Shown: positions 15,399-24,744 of the stretch, in pieces | Layout: each line of letters begins with the position of its first letter | Position numbering within the stretch: position 1 is the first letter of the stretch | NCBI GenBank assembly: GCA_002369195.1 | Contig: DFEW01000044.1 | Location: 4,594 to 42,465 of the forward strand | Source: Christensenella sp. UBA3792 | GTDB taxonomy: Bacteria > Bacillota > Clostridia > Christensenellales > CAG-138 | Reading direction: 5' to 3' | Length of the DNA stretch: 37,872 nucleotides | Notes under the pieces: model-generated | Told to the model about the DNA's origin: nothing | The model's input: the letters and a program-made list of their open reading frames with translations, nothing else | Databases searched by the model: none | Translations under genes and position numbers: made by a program

Positions 15399-16478
15399 TT
15401 ATTCGACCGGGTCGGCGCTGTCCGCATGCGGTTCGACGATGCAGATGATGTCGCTGGTGGAGCGTCCGCCGCGGAACGGCTCGTTTGCGATCGCGCCGTT
15501 CCAGTAGAGCTGCGTCGTTTGTCCGCCGTCGAGGTTGAACGCGATCACACAGCCGAGCGATTCCATCAGCTGCGCCGTCTCGGCGAGCGTCAGACCGTCG
15601 GTCGTGCCCTTCTTGCGTCCGTCGACCGTGACGAAGCAGTAGTGTCCCGGTCCGTAATAGCCGAACACCGTGCGCGGATTGGCGCGGGCGATGTCGTTGT
15701 ACGACTTGTCGAACGTCGACAGCGCCTTGCCGTTCTCATCCAAGAAGTTCGGTCCGAATTCCCACGCCTGCCATACGTTCGAAAGATCCGTCGCAAGCGG
15801 ATCGAAGGAATCGGATTCGAACACCTCTGCGCTGCCGTCGCGGTACAGCAGCAGGATCTGATGTCCCTTCCACGGCTTCCACGGATCGGGTTCATAGCGC
15901 TCGCCGTTTCGGATCACAAGACCCGTCTTTTCGTGATAGGTATAGTAATCGCCGTTGATCGCGACGATCGCGTCCTCCGCCTGCGCCATGCGCTCGACCT
16001 TCGCCCACGGCTTTTTGCCGCGCGCGCTGAATTTGCCGTCCCAGCTTGCCGTGCGCAGCGCTTCGATGTCCTGCACGTGGATATCCGTAACGTAATAGAC
16101 CAGATGTTTGGCCAGCGGCGAGCTGTCGTAACGCGTTACCTCGACCGATACGCGCTCGCTTTGATACCGCCATTCGCTCAAAACCGGCTCGCCCTCGATA
16201 AATCCGTCGTAATCCCCGCCCAAAAGCCCGTCCGGCGTGGGCGCGGGCGTGTCGGTCGGTTCCGGCGTCGGCGTGTCGGTCGGCGCGGGCGTTGCGGTCG
16301 GCGTCGGCGTCGGTGCGATCGTGGGCGCCGCGGTAGGCGCTTCGGTCAGCGCGATCGCGATCTGTTCCTCCGCAATCGCCGGCGTCGGCTGCGCCGCATC
16401 GACCGGCGGCTTTTGCACGCATGCCGCCAGCAGGAATCCCGCTATGAGCAGGATCAGCCCCGTTCGTTTCATGTTCAT
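15399..16478 (-). CDS. Phosphodiester glycosidase (NAGPA-like) lipoprotein
   Basis: Taking the ATG at 16478, two bases after the uvrB stop, gives 359 residues. It has a lipoprotein signal (TGLILLIAGFLLAAC, Cys20) and a long Thr/Pro/Ala tether of TPTPTATPAPTDTPTPEPT type to about residue 85. A NAGPA-like domain follows, with VAINGDYYTY near 178 and the family signature AFNLDGGQTTQLYWNG near 325. The human relative uncovers mannose-6-phosphate by removing GlcNAc from a phosphodiester. Bacterial members are thought to act on phosphodiester-linked sugars in the cell envelope or matrix; the substrate here is unknown. It is the last gene of the murA-led block. No strong ribosome-binding site precedes either of two nearby ATGs (16478, 16472). 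Confidence 0.9.
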   Translation of the reverse strand: MNMKRTGLILLIAGFLLAACVQKPPVDAAQPTPAIAEEQIAIALTEAPTAAPTIAPTPTPTATPAPTDTPTPEPTDTPAPTPDGLLGGDYDGFIEGEPVLSEWRYQSERVSVEVTRYDSSPLAKHLVYYVTDIHVQDIEALRTASWDGKFSARGKKPWAKVERMAQAEDAIVAINGDYYTYHEKTGLVIRNGERYEPDPWKPWKGHQILLLYRDGSAEVFESDSFDPLATDLSNVWQAWEFGPNFLDENGKALSTFDKSYNDIARANPRTVFGYYGPGHYCFVTVDGRKKGTTDGLTLAETAQLMESLGCVIAFNLDGGQTTQLYWNGAIANEPFRGGRSTSDIICIVEPHADSADPVE

Positions 16479-16480
16479 GG

Positions 16481-18505
16481 TTATTTGTGCGTTTTCTCCC
16501 TTGCGCGCTTGTGCGCGCCGATCTGTCCGGGGCGAAGATCGGACTTCTTCTGCGTCTTTTCGCCCTTGAGCGCCATGATCTGATCGCGCAGCTTTGCGGC
16601 GGTCTCGAACTCGAGCTCGCGCGCCGCCTGCTGCATCTGTTCGGTCAGGATCGCGATGCGCTCCTTCTTCTGCCATTCGCTCAGATGCTCCGGCTTCTCC
16701 TCCTCGCGCCGCGAGATGATCAGCGTGTCGTAAATCTTCTTTTGGATCGACTTGGGCGTGATGCCGTGTTCCGCGTTGAACGCGAGCTGCTTCGCGCGTC
16801 TGCGCGCGGTCTCGTCCATCGCGCGGCGCATCGACGGCGTGATCGAATCCGCATACAGGATGACCCTGCCCTCGGCGTTTCGCGCGGCGCGTCCGATCGT
16901 CTGAATGAGACTCGTTTCGCTGCGAAGGAACCCTTCCTTGTCCGCATCGAGGATCGCGACGAGCCCCACCTCCGGCAGGTCGAGCCCTTCGCGCAGCAGG
17001 TTGATGCCCACGAGCGCGTCGAACTCGCCGAGGCGAAGATCGCGGATGATCTCCATGCGATCGAGCGTGTCGATGTCGCTGTGCATGTAGCGTACGCGCA
17101 CGCCCATGCGGTCGAGATATTCGGTGAGGTCCTCCGCCATGCGCTTGGTCAGCGTGGTGATCAGCGTGCGGAAGCCCTTTTCGGCCTGCATGCGCACCTC
17201 GCCGAGAAGGTCGTCGATCTGTCCCTTGACCGGTCGCACCGTGACCTTGGGATCGACGAGACCCGTCGGACGGATGATCTGCTCGGCGACGACGGCGGCG
17301 CGGGAAAGCTCGAAGCTTGCGGGCGTTGCGGACACGCAGACGATCTGCGGCACGCGGTTCATGAACTCGTCGAACTTCAGCGGGCGGTTGTCCCGCGCGC
17401 TCGGCAGACGAAAGCCGTACTCGACCAGCGCGTCCTTTCTGGCGCGGTCGCCGCGGTACATCGCGCCGACCTGCGGCAGCGTGACGTGGCTTTCGTCGAT
17501 GAACATCAGAAAATCCTTGGGAAAATAGTCGATCAGCGTGTACGGCGGCTCGCCCGGCTGTCTGCCGTCGAAGTAGCGCGAATAGTTCTCGATGCCGCTG
17601 CAGAAGCCGATCTCCTGCATCATTTCGACGTCGTGCAGCACGCGCGAGCGGATGCGCTCCGCCTCCAGGGGGCGGTTCGTGTCGAGGAACATCTTTTCCT
17701 GCTTCTCCATGTCCGCCTCGATCTCTTTGAACGCCTTCTGCATCTTCTCGTAGCCGGTCGCATAGTGCGACGCGGGGAAGATCGCGACGTGGCTTCTGCG
17801 CAAAAGCACCTCGCCGGTCAGCACGTTGATCTCCGAAATACGCTCGACCTCGTCGCCGAAAAAGCTGATGCGCAGCGCCTTGTCGGTCCAGTTGACCGGA
17901 AAGATATCGAGCGTGTCGCCGTGCGAACGGAACGTGCCGCGCTGAAAGTCCATGTCGTTGCGCTGATACTGGATCTCGATGAGCCGCTGCATGACGGCTC
18001 TGCGGTCGACCTCCATGCCCTCGCGCAGAGAGACCGAGAGCTTCAGATACTCTTCCGGATCGCCGAGCCCGTAGATGCACGAGACCGACGCGACGATGAT
18101 CACGTCGTTTCGCTCGTTCAGCGCGCAGGTCGCCGAGTGGCGAAGCTTATCGATCTCGTCGTTGACCTCGATCGATTTTTCGATGTAGGTGTCCGACGCG
18201 GGCAGGTACGCCTCCGGCTGGTAATAATCGTAGTACGAAACAAAAAACTCGACCGCGGAGTCCGGAAACAGCTCCTTGAATTCGGAGCACAGCTGCGCGG
18301 CGAGCGTTTTGTTGTGCGCAAGGACGAGCGTGGGCTTCTGCACACGCTCGATCACCTTCGCCATGGTATACGTTTTTCCGCTTCCCGTGACGCCGAGCAG
18401 CACCGACATCGGGTTGCCCGCTTCGATGCTCTTCGCAAGCTCGTCGATCGCCTGCGGCTGATCGCCCTGCGGCTCGTACGGGGAAACGACCTTAAAGGTT
18501 CCCAT
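16481..18505 (-). CDS. uvrB: Excinuclease ABC subunit B
   Basis: UvrB verifies damage and loads UvrC in nucleotide excision repair. From the ATG at 18505 it has 674 residues. Walker A is GVTGSGKT at 38-45, the damage-probing beta-hairpin is in [20 protein letters not shown] near 91-110, the DEAD-like box is [12 protein letters not shown], and helicase motif VI is [12 protein letters not shown]. The C-terminal UVR motif ([14 protein letters not shown]) that contacts UvrC is complete. The start codon overlaps the Dabb stop (TGATG). An in-frame TTG one codon earlier is a less likely start. No uvrA or uvrC is adjacent, which is common outside certain genera. Confidence 0.98.
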   Translation of the reverse strand: MGTFKVVSPYEPQGDQPQAIDELAKSIEAGNPMSVLLGVTGSGKTYTMAKVIERVQKPTLVLAHNKTLAAQLCSEFKELFPDSAVEFFVSYYDYYQPEAYLPASDTYIEKSIEVNDEIDKLRHSATCALNERNDVIIVASVSCIYGLGDPEEYLKLSVSLREGMEVDRRAVMQRLIEIQYQRNDMDFQRGTFRSHGDTLDIFPVNWTDKALRISFFGDEVERISEINVLTGEVLLRRSHVAIFPASHYATGYEKMQKAFKEIEADMEKQEKMFLDTNRPLEAERIRSRVLHDVEMMQEIGFCSGIENYSRYFDGRQPGEPPYTLIDYFPKDFLMFIDESHVTLPQVGAMYRGDRARKDALVEYGFRLPSARDNRPLKFDEFMNRVPQIVCVSATPASFELSRAAVVAEQIIRPTGLVDPKVTVRPVKGQIDDLLGEVRMQAEKGFRTLITTLTKRMAEDLTEYLDRMGVRVRYMHSDIDTLDRMEIIRDLRLGEFDALVGINLLREGLDLPEVGLVAILDADKEGFLRSETSLIQTIGRAARNAEGRVILYADSITPSMRRAMDETARRRAKQLAFNAEHGITPKSIQKKIYDTLIISRREEEKPEHLSEWQKKERIAILTEQMQQAARELEFETAAKLRDQIMALKGEKTQKKSDLRPGQIGAHKRAREKTHK

Positions 18506-18789
18506 CAATACTCAAAGTCGACCGTCTTGGAATCCAGCCGGTGCTCGTGGATGTACACGCGCGCCTTTGCGTGATCCGGGTGCTTGTCGTAGATCTCGAG
18601 GTCCTCTCTGCTCTTAAAATCGACCAAAAGCGCCATATCGTAGCTTCTGCCGGAGTGCAGAAAATCCGCGCCGATCTGCATATGCACGATCTCGGGGATC
18701 TTGTCGACGAGCGCATAGAGCGACTCGCGCACGACGGGGATGTTGACCTCGGGGTTTTCAAACTTGAACAGAACGATGTGCTTGATCAT
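18505..18789 (-). CDS. Dabb (stress-responsive A/B barrel) family protein
   Basis: The 94 residues begin [20 protein letters not shown] and include [45 protein letters not shown]. This is the Dabb pattern: a 'KHivlfkfk' strand, a helix, 'ydl.l...F.s..dl..Y..hp.H' and a closing strand. Dabb proteins form small ferredoxin-like dimers; most bacterial members have no known substrate. The start is 13 bases after deoD, and the stop overlaps uvrB by one base. Confidence 0.93.
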   Translation of the reverse strand: MIKHIVLFKFENPEVNIPVVRESLYALVDKIPEIVHMQIGADFLHSGRSYDMALLVDFKSREDLEIYDKHPDHAKARVYIHEHRLDSKTVDFEY

Positions 18790-18802
18790 GGTGTTTCTCC
18801 TT

Positions 18803-19513
18803 TTATTCTTCCGCCACGGCGAGCGCCACGCGGATCATTTGATCGAATGCCGTCTGACGCTGTTCCGGCGTCGCTTCTTCCTTGGTGCCCAAAATGTCGC
18901 TGATCGTGTCGATGGCAAGCGCCTTCTTGCCCGCGCGCGCCGCCGTCATGTACAGCGCCGCCGCTTCCATTTCCGCGCCCAAAACGCCCATCTGCCGCCA
19001 CTTTTTCCATGCTTCGGGATCGTCGTTGTAGAACACGTCGGAGCTCATGAGGTTGCCGACCATGTACCGCGCGCCCGCCTTCTCGCAGGCGTCGACCGCC
19101 TTTCTGAGCAGACCGAAGTCCGCGATTGGGGCGAACGTGCCGGGCAGGTTGTACTGCGCGGCGAAGTTCGAATCGGTGCAGGCACCCTGTCCGATGATGA
19201 TGTCAAACAGCTTGAGATCGGGATGGTACGCGCCCGCCGAGCCGACGCGGATGATGCTCTCCACGCCGTAGAAGTTGAACAGTTCGTAGCAGTAAATGCC
19301 GATCGACGGAATGCCCATGCCGCTCGCCATGACCGACACGCGCTTGCCCTCGTAGGTGCCCGTGTAACCGTAGACGTTGCGGATGCTCGTGACGAGCTTC
19401 GGGTTTTCGAGATACGTTTCCGCGATGAACTTTGCGCGGAGCGGATCGCCCGGCATCAGTACGGTTTTGGCAAAGTCGCCCGGCATGGCGCCGTTATGCG
19501 GTGTCAAAGACAT
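18803..19513 (-). CDS. deoD: Purine-nucleoside phosphorylase, DeoD type
   Basis: This 236-residue hexameric enzyme splits purine (deoxy)nucleosides with phosphate into base and (deoxy)ribose-1-phosphate. It begins [20 protein letters not shown], with the phosphate-binding [12 protein letters not shown], then [27 protein letters not shown] and the ribose-binding [12 protein letters not shown]. The catalytic Asp is in [11 protein letters not shown] (Asp-204 in E. coli numbering) and the partner Arg in TPEQRQ is present. Next to it, 16 bases upstream in the operon, is a phosphohexomutase-family gene, which suggests the sugar-1-phosphate may be isomerised by that neighbour. Confidence 0.95.
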   Translation of the reverse strand: MSLTPHNGAMPGDFAKTVLMPGDPLRAKFIAETYLENPKLVTSIRNVYGYTGTYEGKRVSVMASGMGIPSIGIYCYELFNFYGVESIIRVGSAGAYHPDLKLFDIIIGQGACTDSNFAAQYNLPGTFAPIADFGLLRKAVDACEKAGARYMVGNLMSSDVFYNDDPEAWKKWRQMGVLGAEMEAAALYMTAARAGKKALAIDTISDILGTKEEATPEQRQTAFDQMIRVALAVAEE

Positions 19514-19529
19514 CTTGCGTTCTCCTTTC

Positions 19530-21233
19530 TCAAAGTCCCAGCAGCGCGGACAGGGTCTTGTCCATGCCGTTCATCAGCGCGTCGAGCTTTGCCTCGACCG
19601 CCGCGTCCGTGTCCGCATGCGCGCCGATGTACAGCTTGAGCTTCGGCTCGGTGCCGGACGGGCGAACCGTGATCCACGTGCCGTCCGAAAGCGTCATGCG
19701 AAGCACATTGGAGCTCGGCAGACCGGTCAATTCGGGCTTTAAAAAGTCCTCGACCTTCTGCACATCCGCGCCCGCGACCGTCGAAAGCGGCGCTTCTCTC
19801 AACTTGACCATCGCGCCCTTGATCGCCTCGATGCCTTCCTTGCCTTCGAGCGTGTAGGACTTGACCTTTTCGCGGTAGAAGCCGTAGGTTTCGTAGATCT
19901 CCATCAGCACGTCGTACAGCGTCATGCCCTTCTGCGCATAGACGACGCACGCCTCCGCGACGAGCATCGCCGCGCAGATCGCGTCCTTGTCGCGCGCAAA
20001 GCTGCCCGCGAGGAAGCCGTAGCTTTCCTCAAAGCCGAACAGGAACGTATGCTCATGCGTCGTTTCGCAAGCGGCGATCTGTTCCGCGATGAAGCGGAAG
20101 CCGGTCAGAACCTCCTTGATCGTCACGCCGAAGCGCGCGCAGATCGCGTCGGCAAGGTGCGTGGATACGATCGAGCGCACCACAAGACCGTCCTTCGGAA
20201 GCTTGCCGGTGTCGCGATAGCTCGAAAGCAGCGAATGGATCAGGATCGCGCCGATCTGGTTGCCGGTGAGCACCGCCCAGCTGCCGTCGGTCTTTTTGAC
20301 CGCACAGCCCAGACGGTCGCTGTCCGGGTCGGTGCCGATGATGACCGTCGCGCCGACCTGCTCGGCATAGCGGAACGCGAGCGTGAACGCGTTCGGGTCC
20401 TCGGGATTGGGCGCTTTGACCGTCGGGAAATCGCCGTCGGGCGCTTCCTGCTCCTTCACGACCGTGACGTTCGTGATGCCGATGCGCTTTAGGACCTCGC
20501 GGACCGGCACGTTGCCGCTTCCGTGCAGCGGCGTGTACACGAGCTTCAGCTCGCTGCCCTTCGCCTTGACGAGCTCCGGCTGCGTCAGAAGCGTCATGGT
20601 CTTTTGATAGTAAATCTCGTCGACGTCCTTGCCGATCAGCACGATCGAGCCATCCTTCACGCCTTCGTCGTACGGCTTGTACGCGGTCTTGAACCCTTCG
20701 ATCGCGCGGATGCAGGCGGTGATGCCGTCCGCTTCCTTGGGCGCGACCTGTCCGCCGTAGGACCAGTAGACCTTATAGCCGTTGTACTTGGGCGGGTTGT
20801 GGCTCGCGGTGATGACGATGCCCGCGTCGCACTTGAGCTCCAGGATCGTGAACGAAAGCTGCGGCACCGAATGCAGGGTCGAATACAGGAATACCTGCAC
20901 GCCGTGCGCCGCGAGCACGCAGGCGCTTTCTCTTGCGAACAGATCGGAGCAATGGCGCGAATCGTACGCGATGCACACGCGCGCCTGTCCCTGCACGGCG
21001 CTCTTGAGGTAGCGCGCAAGACCTTCGGTCGCCTTGCGGACGTTGTAGATGTTCATGCGGTTGTCGCCCGCGCCGAGGATGCCTCTGAGGCCCGCGGTGC
21101 CGAATTCGAGCTCGGTATAGAACCGTTCCTCGATCTCGTGCGCGTCGTCTGCGATCGCGCGAAGTTCCGTCTTGGTCTGTTCGTCGATGTCGGGGCTTCT
21201 AAGCCACAGTTCGTACCGTTCTTTTGCGTTCAT
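19530..21233 (-). CDS. Phospho-sugar mutase (alpha-D-phosphohexomutase family; phosphoglucomutase/phosphomannomutase)
   Basis: This 567-residue cytoplasmic enzyme moves phosphate between C1 and C6 (or C5) of sugars through a phosphoserine. The catalytic Ser144 is in [17 protein letters not shown]. The metal loop is [10 protein letters not shown] near 300, the sugar-binding loop [12 protein letters not shown], and the phosphate-binding loop [14 protein letters not shown] near the C-terminus. Length and order match the Gram-positive PgcA-like branch. Members act on glucose-, mannose- or, in some cases, pentose-phosphates, and position before deoD makes phosphopentomutase activity worth considering. 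Its ATG overlaps the upstream pseudouridine synthase stop (ATGA). Confidence 0.93.
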   Translation of the reverse strand: MNAKERYELWLRSPDIDEQTKTELRAIADDAHEIEERFYTELEFGTAGLRGILGAGDNRMNIYNVRKATEGLARYLKSAVQGQARVCIAYDSRHCSDLFARESACVLAAHGVQVFLYSTLHSVPQLSFTILELKCDAGIVITASHNPPKYNGYKVYWSYGGQVAPKEADGITACIRAIEGFKTAYKPYDEGVKDGSIVLIGKDVDEIYYQKTMTLLTQPELVKAKGSELKLVYTPLHGSGNVPVREVLKRIGITNVTVVKEQEAPDGDFPTVKAPNPEDPNAFTLAFRYAEQVGATVIIGTDPDSDRLGCAVKKTDGSWAVLTGNQIGAILIHSLLSSYRDTGKLPKDGLVVRSIVSTHLADAICARFGVTIKEVLTGFRFIAEQIAACETTHEHTFLFGFEESYGFLAGSFARDKDAICAAMLVAEACVVYAQKGMTLYDVLMEIYETYGFYREKVKSYTLEGKEGIEAIKGAMVKLREAPLSTVAGADVQKVEDFLKPELTGLPSSNVLRMTLSDGTWITVRPSGTEPKLKLYIGAHADTDAAVEAKLDALMNGMDKTLSALLGL

Positions 21234-22528
21234 CGTTTCTCCTCCGTAAAATCATTCAGATTGAATTGTTTGCAGCTTTCAAAAGTGTGATGCAGAACCG
21301 TCAGGCGCTTGCTCAAAAGCATTTGCCTGCGCTTTTTATACCGTCTGTTCGCCTCGCGGTCGCCGTACTTGTCGTCGCCGAGCACGGGCGCGCCGAGCGC
21401 GGACAGCTGCACGCGGATCTGATGCGTCCGTCCGGTATGCAGCCGCACTTCGACGAGCGAAAGATCGCCCCTGCGTTCGAGCACGCGCACCTCCGATTCC
21501 ATGCGCAGCGCGTCCGGATCGTCCTTTCTGCACAGGCGCATGAACGCGCCGTCGGCGTCCTTTTGCGCGTAATGCACGATCCTGCCCTCCTTCGGGCAGC
21601 CGACCGTGACCGCGTGATAGATCTTTTCGGTCTCGTGCCGGTAGAACGCGTCGGTCAGCCGTTCGCGCATCTGCTCTGTGCGGGCGAACACGACGAGTCC
21701 CTCGGTGTTCGCGTCGAGCCGGTGCACCGGATAGAGCGGATCGAACAGCGCGGACAGCTCGCCCAAAAGCTCGCCTTCGACCTCCGCGCCCGCGTGCTTG
21801 TCAACGACGAGCATGTCGTCGTCGACGTAAACGCCGCTGCACACCTTTTCGGCGGGCAGCACGGTGATCGCCGCGGGATACTCGGTCCACGGCGGGGTGG
21901 AAAAGAATGTCAGCGTCTCGCCGGTCGTCGGATGCGAAAGCGAAAGCTCGTACGCCCAAAGCCGGATCTGCGTGCCCGCCTTTGCGCGCGGATGATAGCG
22001 CATGTCCCCGACGATCGGAAGATTGCGGCTCGAAAGCTGTACGCGGATCTGATGCGGGCGTCCGGTCAGAAGGGAAACGTCCAGCAGCGCGGTGCCGTTT
22101 TCGCGCGCGATCGTGCGGTAGCGAAGGATCGCCTTTTTCGCGTCCGGCGTGCCCTCGCGCACCACGCGCGTCGTGTTGGTCGCCTCGTCCTTATACAGCC
22201 AGTCGACGCACTCGTCGTACGGTTTCGGATCGCCGTCGACGATCGCCACGTAGCGCTTCTGCGCGCGGCGGTCCTTGAACTGTGCGGTCAGGCGCGCCGC
22301 GGCTTTTGAGGTCCTTGCAAAGACCATGACGCCGCCGACCGGGCGGTCGAGCCGGTGCACGAGTCCCAGATACACCTCGCCGGGCTTGTGATACGCTTCT
22401 TTGATGTACGCCTTTGCGATCGAAAGCAGGTCCGCGTCGCCGGACGCGTCCGCCTGCACCGGCACGTTTTCGGGCTTTTCGACCACCAGAAGGTGGTTGT
22501 CCTCGTACAGAACATGCAGGTTATTCAT
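21230..22528 (-). CDS. Tandem double RluA-family pseudouridine synthase
   Basis: The ATG at 22528 gives 432 residues holding two complete RluA-type catalytic domains. The first (about 1-220) starts VLYEDNHLLVVEKPENVPVQ, with Asp61 in VHRLDRPVGGVMVFART and TGRPHQIRVQL near 155. The second (about 228-432) starts VYVDDDMLVVDKHAG, with Asp272 in VHRLDANTEGLVVFART, TGRTHQIRVQL near 375 and a final GDDKYGD. Each domain thus has the catalytic Asp and the signature arginine. Family members normally have one such domain, sometimes preceded by S4, and no S4 domain is seen here. The product isomerises uridines in rRNA or tRNA; target sites are unknown. It overlaps the upstream methyltransferase by eight bases and pgm by four. 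Confidence 0.93.
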   Translation of the reverse strand: MNNLHVLYEDNHLLVVEKPENVPVQADASGDADLLSIAKAYIKEAYHKPGEVYLGLVHRLDRPVGGVMVFARTSKAAARLTAQFKDRRAQKRYVAIVDGDPKPYDECVDWLYKDEATNTTRVVREGTPDAKKAILRYRTIARENGTALLDVSLLTGRPHQIRVQLSSRNLPIVGDMRYHPRAKAGTQIRLWAYELSLSHPTTGETLTFFSTPPWTEYPAAITVLPAEKVCSGVYVDDDMLVVDKHAGAEVEGELLGELSALFDPLYPVHRLDANTEGLVVFARTEQMRERLTDAFYRHETEKIYHAVTVGCPKEGRIVHYAQKDADGAFMRLCRKDDPDALRMESEVRVLERRGDLSLVEVRLHTGRTHQIRVQLSALGAPVLGDDKYGDREANRRYKKRRQMLLSKRLTVLHHTFESCKQFNLNDFTEEKR

Positions 22529-23387
22529 GCGGCGTCCATCTTCCGCTCGCGCCGCACGGCAGAACGAGGTTCGCGCGGCGGATCGGCAGCCCGATCTCGT
22601 CCGCTTCCGTATGCCCGTCCGGCAGCGCAAGCTTCAACACGTTGGAAAGCACGGTCGGCGCAAGACCGGTCGTGTAGGAATTGATCAAAAAGAAACAGGG
22701 ATCGTCGGACAGCAGCTGCGCGCACAGCTCGACCAGCGGATAGAGATCGTCCTCGATCTTCCACATCTCGCCCGTCGGTCCTCTGCCGTAGCTCGGCGGA
22801 TCCATCAGAATGCCGTCGTAGCGGTTGCCTCTGCGGATCTCGCGGCGCACGAACTTCACGCAGTCGTCGACCAGATAGCGGATCGGCGCGTCCGCAAGAC
22901 CGGATGCCGCCGCGTTGTCCTTCGCCCACGCGACCATGCCCTTCGCCGCGTCCACATGCACGACCTCCGCGCCCGCCTTCGCGCAGGCGCAGGTCGCGCC
23001 ACCGGTGTAGGCGAACAGGTTCAGCACCTTCGCGCGCCGTCCGGTGCGCTTTGCGTGCGCGCGGATGTGCTCGCGCATCCAGTCCCAGTTGACCGCCTGC
23101 TCGGGGAACAGCCCCGTGTGCTTGAAGCCCGTCGGACGGACGATGAACGTCAGGTCGCGATAGCCGATCGTCCACTGCTCCGGAAGCTGCTTTTTATACT
23201 CCCAGTGTCCGCCGCCCGTCGCGCTGCGCAGGTATACCGCGTCGGCGCGCGCAAAGGCGCGTTCATCCATCGTCCAGACCGCCTGCGGGTCCGGACGCAG
23301 CAGCGTCACGTCGCCCCAGCGCTCGAATTTGTCGCCGTTGCCCGCGTCTAAGATTTCATATGCGCTCCAGCCGGAAGCAAGATACAT
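22521..23387 (-). CDS. Class I SAM-dependent methyltransferase, RlmI/RlmK-like (probable RNA methyltransferase)
   Basis: This 288-residue protein has SAM-binding motif I in VLNLFAYTGGATCACAKAGA, an acidic motif II in VVHVDAAKGMVAWAKDNA and motif IV in YDGILMDPPSYGRGPTGEMW. The 'LDPPsfgRg' motif and the LFAYTGG context match the RlmI/RlmK group, which methylates 23S rRNA. The N-terminal PUA domain of RlmI is missing; the first 90 residues instead carry the short beta-rich extension seen in stand-alone Gram-positive homologues. It overlaps the pseudouridine synthase gene downstream and starts 3 bases after the murA stop. The exact base modified is unknown. Confidence 0.88.
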   Translation of the reverse strand: MYLASGWSAYEILDAGNGDKFERWGDVTLLRPDPQAVWTMDERAFARADAVYLRSATGGGHWEYKKQLPEQWTIGYRDLTFIVRPTGFKHTGLFPEQAVNWDWMREHIRAHAKRTGRRAKVLNLFAYTGGATCACAKAGAEVVHVDAAKGMVAWAKDNAAASGLADAPIRYLVDDCVKFVRREIRRGNRYDGILMDPPSYGRGPTGEMWKIEDDLYPLVELCAQLLSDDPCFFLINSYTTGLAPTVLSNVLKLALPDGHTEADEIGLPIRRANLVLPCGASGRWTPHE

Positions 23388-23390
23388 GCG

Positions 23391-24671
23391 TTATTCCTCC
23401 TCGATGCGGACGATGTCCGCGCCGATTGCCCTGAATTTCGAATCGAGATACTCGTAGCCGCGGTCGATGTAGCCGATGTTGTGCACGCGCGTTTCGCCGT
23501 TGCTCATCAGCCCCGCGATGATCAGCGCCGCACCGGCGCGAAGGTCGGACGCGAAGATGTCGCCGCCGCGCAGGTTTTCCACGCCCTTCACGCGCGCGAC
23601 GCGCTTGGACAACGAGATGCTCGCGCCGAGCTTTCGCAGCTCCTTGACGTGGTTGAAGCGGTTTTCAAAGATGTTTTCCGTAATGACGCTCATGCCGGAC
23701 GCGGTCGTCAGGTACGCCATCATCGGCTGCTGCAGATCGGTCGGGAAGCCGGGATACACCATCGTGCGGAAGCTGACCGGACGCGGGCGCGAATCCATCG
23801 TGACGCGCAGGTAGAAGTCGCGTCCGTCGTCGCCCTCGATCACACGCGCGCCGCTCTCCATGAGCTTTGCGGAGATCGCTTCCATATGCGTCGGGATCAC
23901 GTTTTTGATGACCACGTCGCCGCGGGTCGCCGCCGCCGCGATCATGTACGTGCCGGTCTCGATCTGATCGGGAATGATCGAATACGAGCAGCCGTGCAGC
24001 TTCTTTTTGCCCTGAATACGGATGACGTCGGTGCCGGCGCCGCGCACGTTCGCGCCCATCATGTTGAGGAAGTTCGCCACGTCGACGACGTGCGGTTCCT
24101 TCGCGACGTTCTGCAATACCGTCGTGCCCTCCGCGCGGCAAGCCGCGAGCATGACGTTGATCGTCGCGCCGACCGAAACGACGTCGAAGAAGATCTCGGC
24201 GCCCTTCAGCTTGGTCGCCTGCGCGCGCAGCACGTTGCGGCTCTCGTCCATATAGATCTTTGCGCCGAGCGCGCGCATGCCCTTGACGTGCTGGTCGATG
24301 GGCCGCGGTCCGATCACGCAGCCGCCCGGCAGCGCCAGTTCGATCTCGCCGTACGCGCCGAGCATCGCACCCAGAAGATAGTACGACGCGCGCATCGAGC
24401 TGACCTTTTCGCTCGTTGCGTCGCGGGTGTCGATCGTGGACGGATCGATGCGCATGCAGCCGCCCTCCGTCATGTCGACCTTCGCGCCGAGCCCCTCCAG
24501 AATTTCCTTGAGACTCTCGACGTCCGCGATGTTGGGCAGGTTTTCGAGCACGCAGGGTTCGCCCGCCAGAACCGCCGCCGGAATGATCGCGACCGCCGCG
24601 TTCTTCGCGCCGCTGATCGTCACCGTTCCCTCGAGCCGTTTATTGCCGTGAATGCTGTAAAACGAATTCAT
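23391..24671 (-). CDS. murA: UDP-N-acetylglucosamine 1-carboxyvinyltransferase (MurA)
   Basis: MurA transfers enolpyruvate from PEP to UDP-GlcNAc, the first committed step of peptidoglycan synthesis. The 426 residues begin MNSFYSIHGNKRLEGTVTIS, with the substrate-binding KN at 23-24. The active-site Cys118 is in ALPGGCVIGPRPIDQHV, and an Arg-containing loop (VVYPGFPTDLQQPMMAYL appears here as MVYPGFPTDLQQP) is present. Cys rather than Asp at the active site predicts fosfomycin sensitivity from established knowledge. Many Bacillota have two murA paralogues and I cannot tell which this is. It has its own promoter and an AAGGACGG site and leads an eight-gene block. Confidence 0.97.
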   Translation of the reverse strand: MNSFYSIHGNKRLEGTVTISGAKNAAVAIIPAAVLAGEPCVLENLPNIADVESLKEILEGLGAKVDMTEGGCMRIDPSTIDTRDATSEKVSSMRASYYLLGAMLGAYGEIELALPGGCVIGPRPIDQHVKGMRALGAKIYMDESRNVLRAQATKLKGAEIFFDVVSVGATINVMLAACRAEGTTVLQNVAKEPHVVDVANFLNMMGANVRGAGTDVIRIQGKKKLHGCSYSIIPDQIETGTYMIAAAATRGDVVIKNVIPTHMEAISAKLMESGARVIEGDDGRDFYLRVTMDSRPRPVSFRTMVYPGFPTDLQQPMMAYLTTASGMSVITENIFENRFNHVKELRKLGASISLSKRVARVKGVENLRGGDIFASDLRAGAALIIAGLMSNGETRVHNIGYIDRGYEYLDSKFRAIGADIVRIEEE

Positions 24672-24715
24672 ATTCCGTCCTTGTCTTTTGCCGCAGCAAA
24701 AAAGTCTTACCTTAT

Positions 24716-24744
24716 AGTGTAGCCGATTTTCCGTCGCGCGTCAA
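24716..24744 (-). promoter_or_regulatory. Promoter of the murA-led block
   Basis: On the minus strand, TTGACG (24739-24744) and TACACT (24716-24721) are separated by 17 bases. The -35 box overlaps the stop codon of the preceding solute-binding gene. The leader of about 40 bases includes a small hairpin (TTTTGC/GGCAAAA). Confidence 0.75.

Noticed and set aside
15399..18080. 893-codon minus-strand frame covering the glycosidase and most of uvrB
   Set aside because: Only the last 360 codons look like a protein. The earlier part is uvrB read in the wrong frame.
16487..18574. 695-codon open frame on the plus strand opposite uvrB
   Set aside because: It is an antisense shadow of a confidently identified gene; high GC content removes stop codons from the opposite frame. 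The translation is rich in Arg, His, Leu and Val with no domain pattern.
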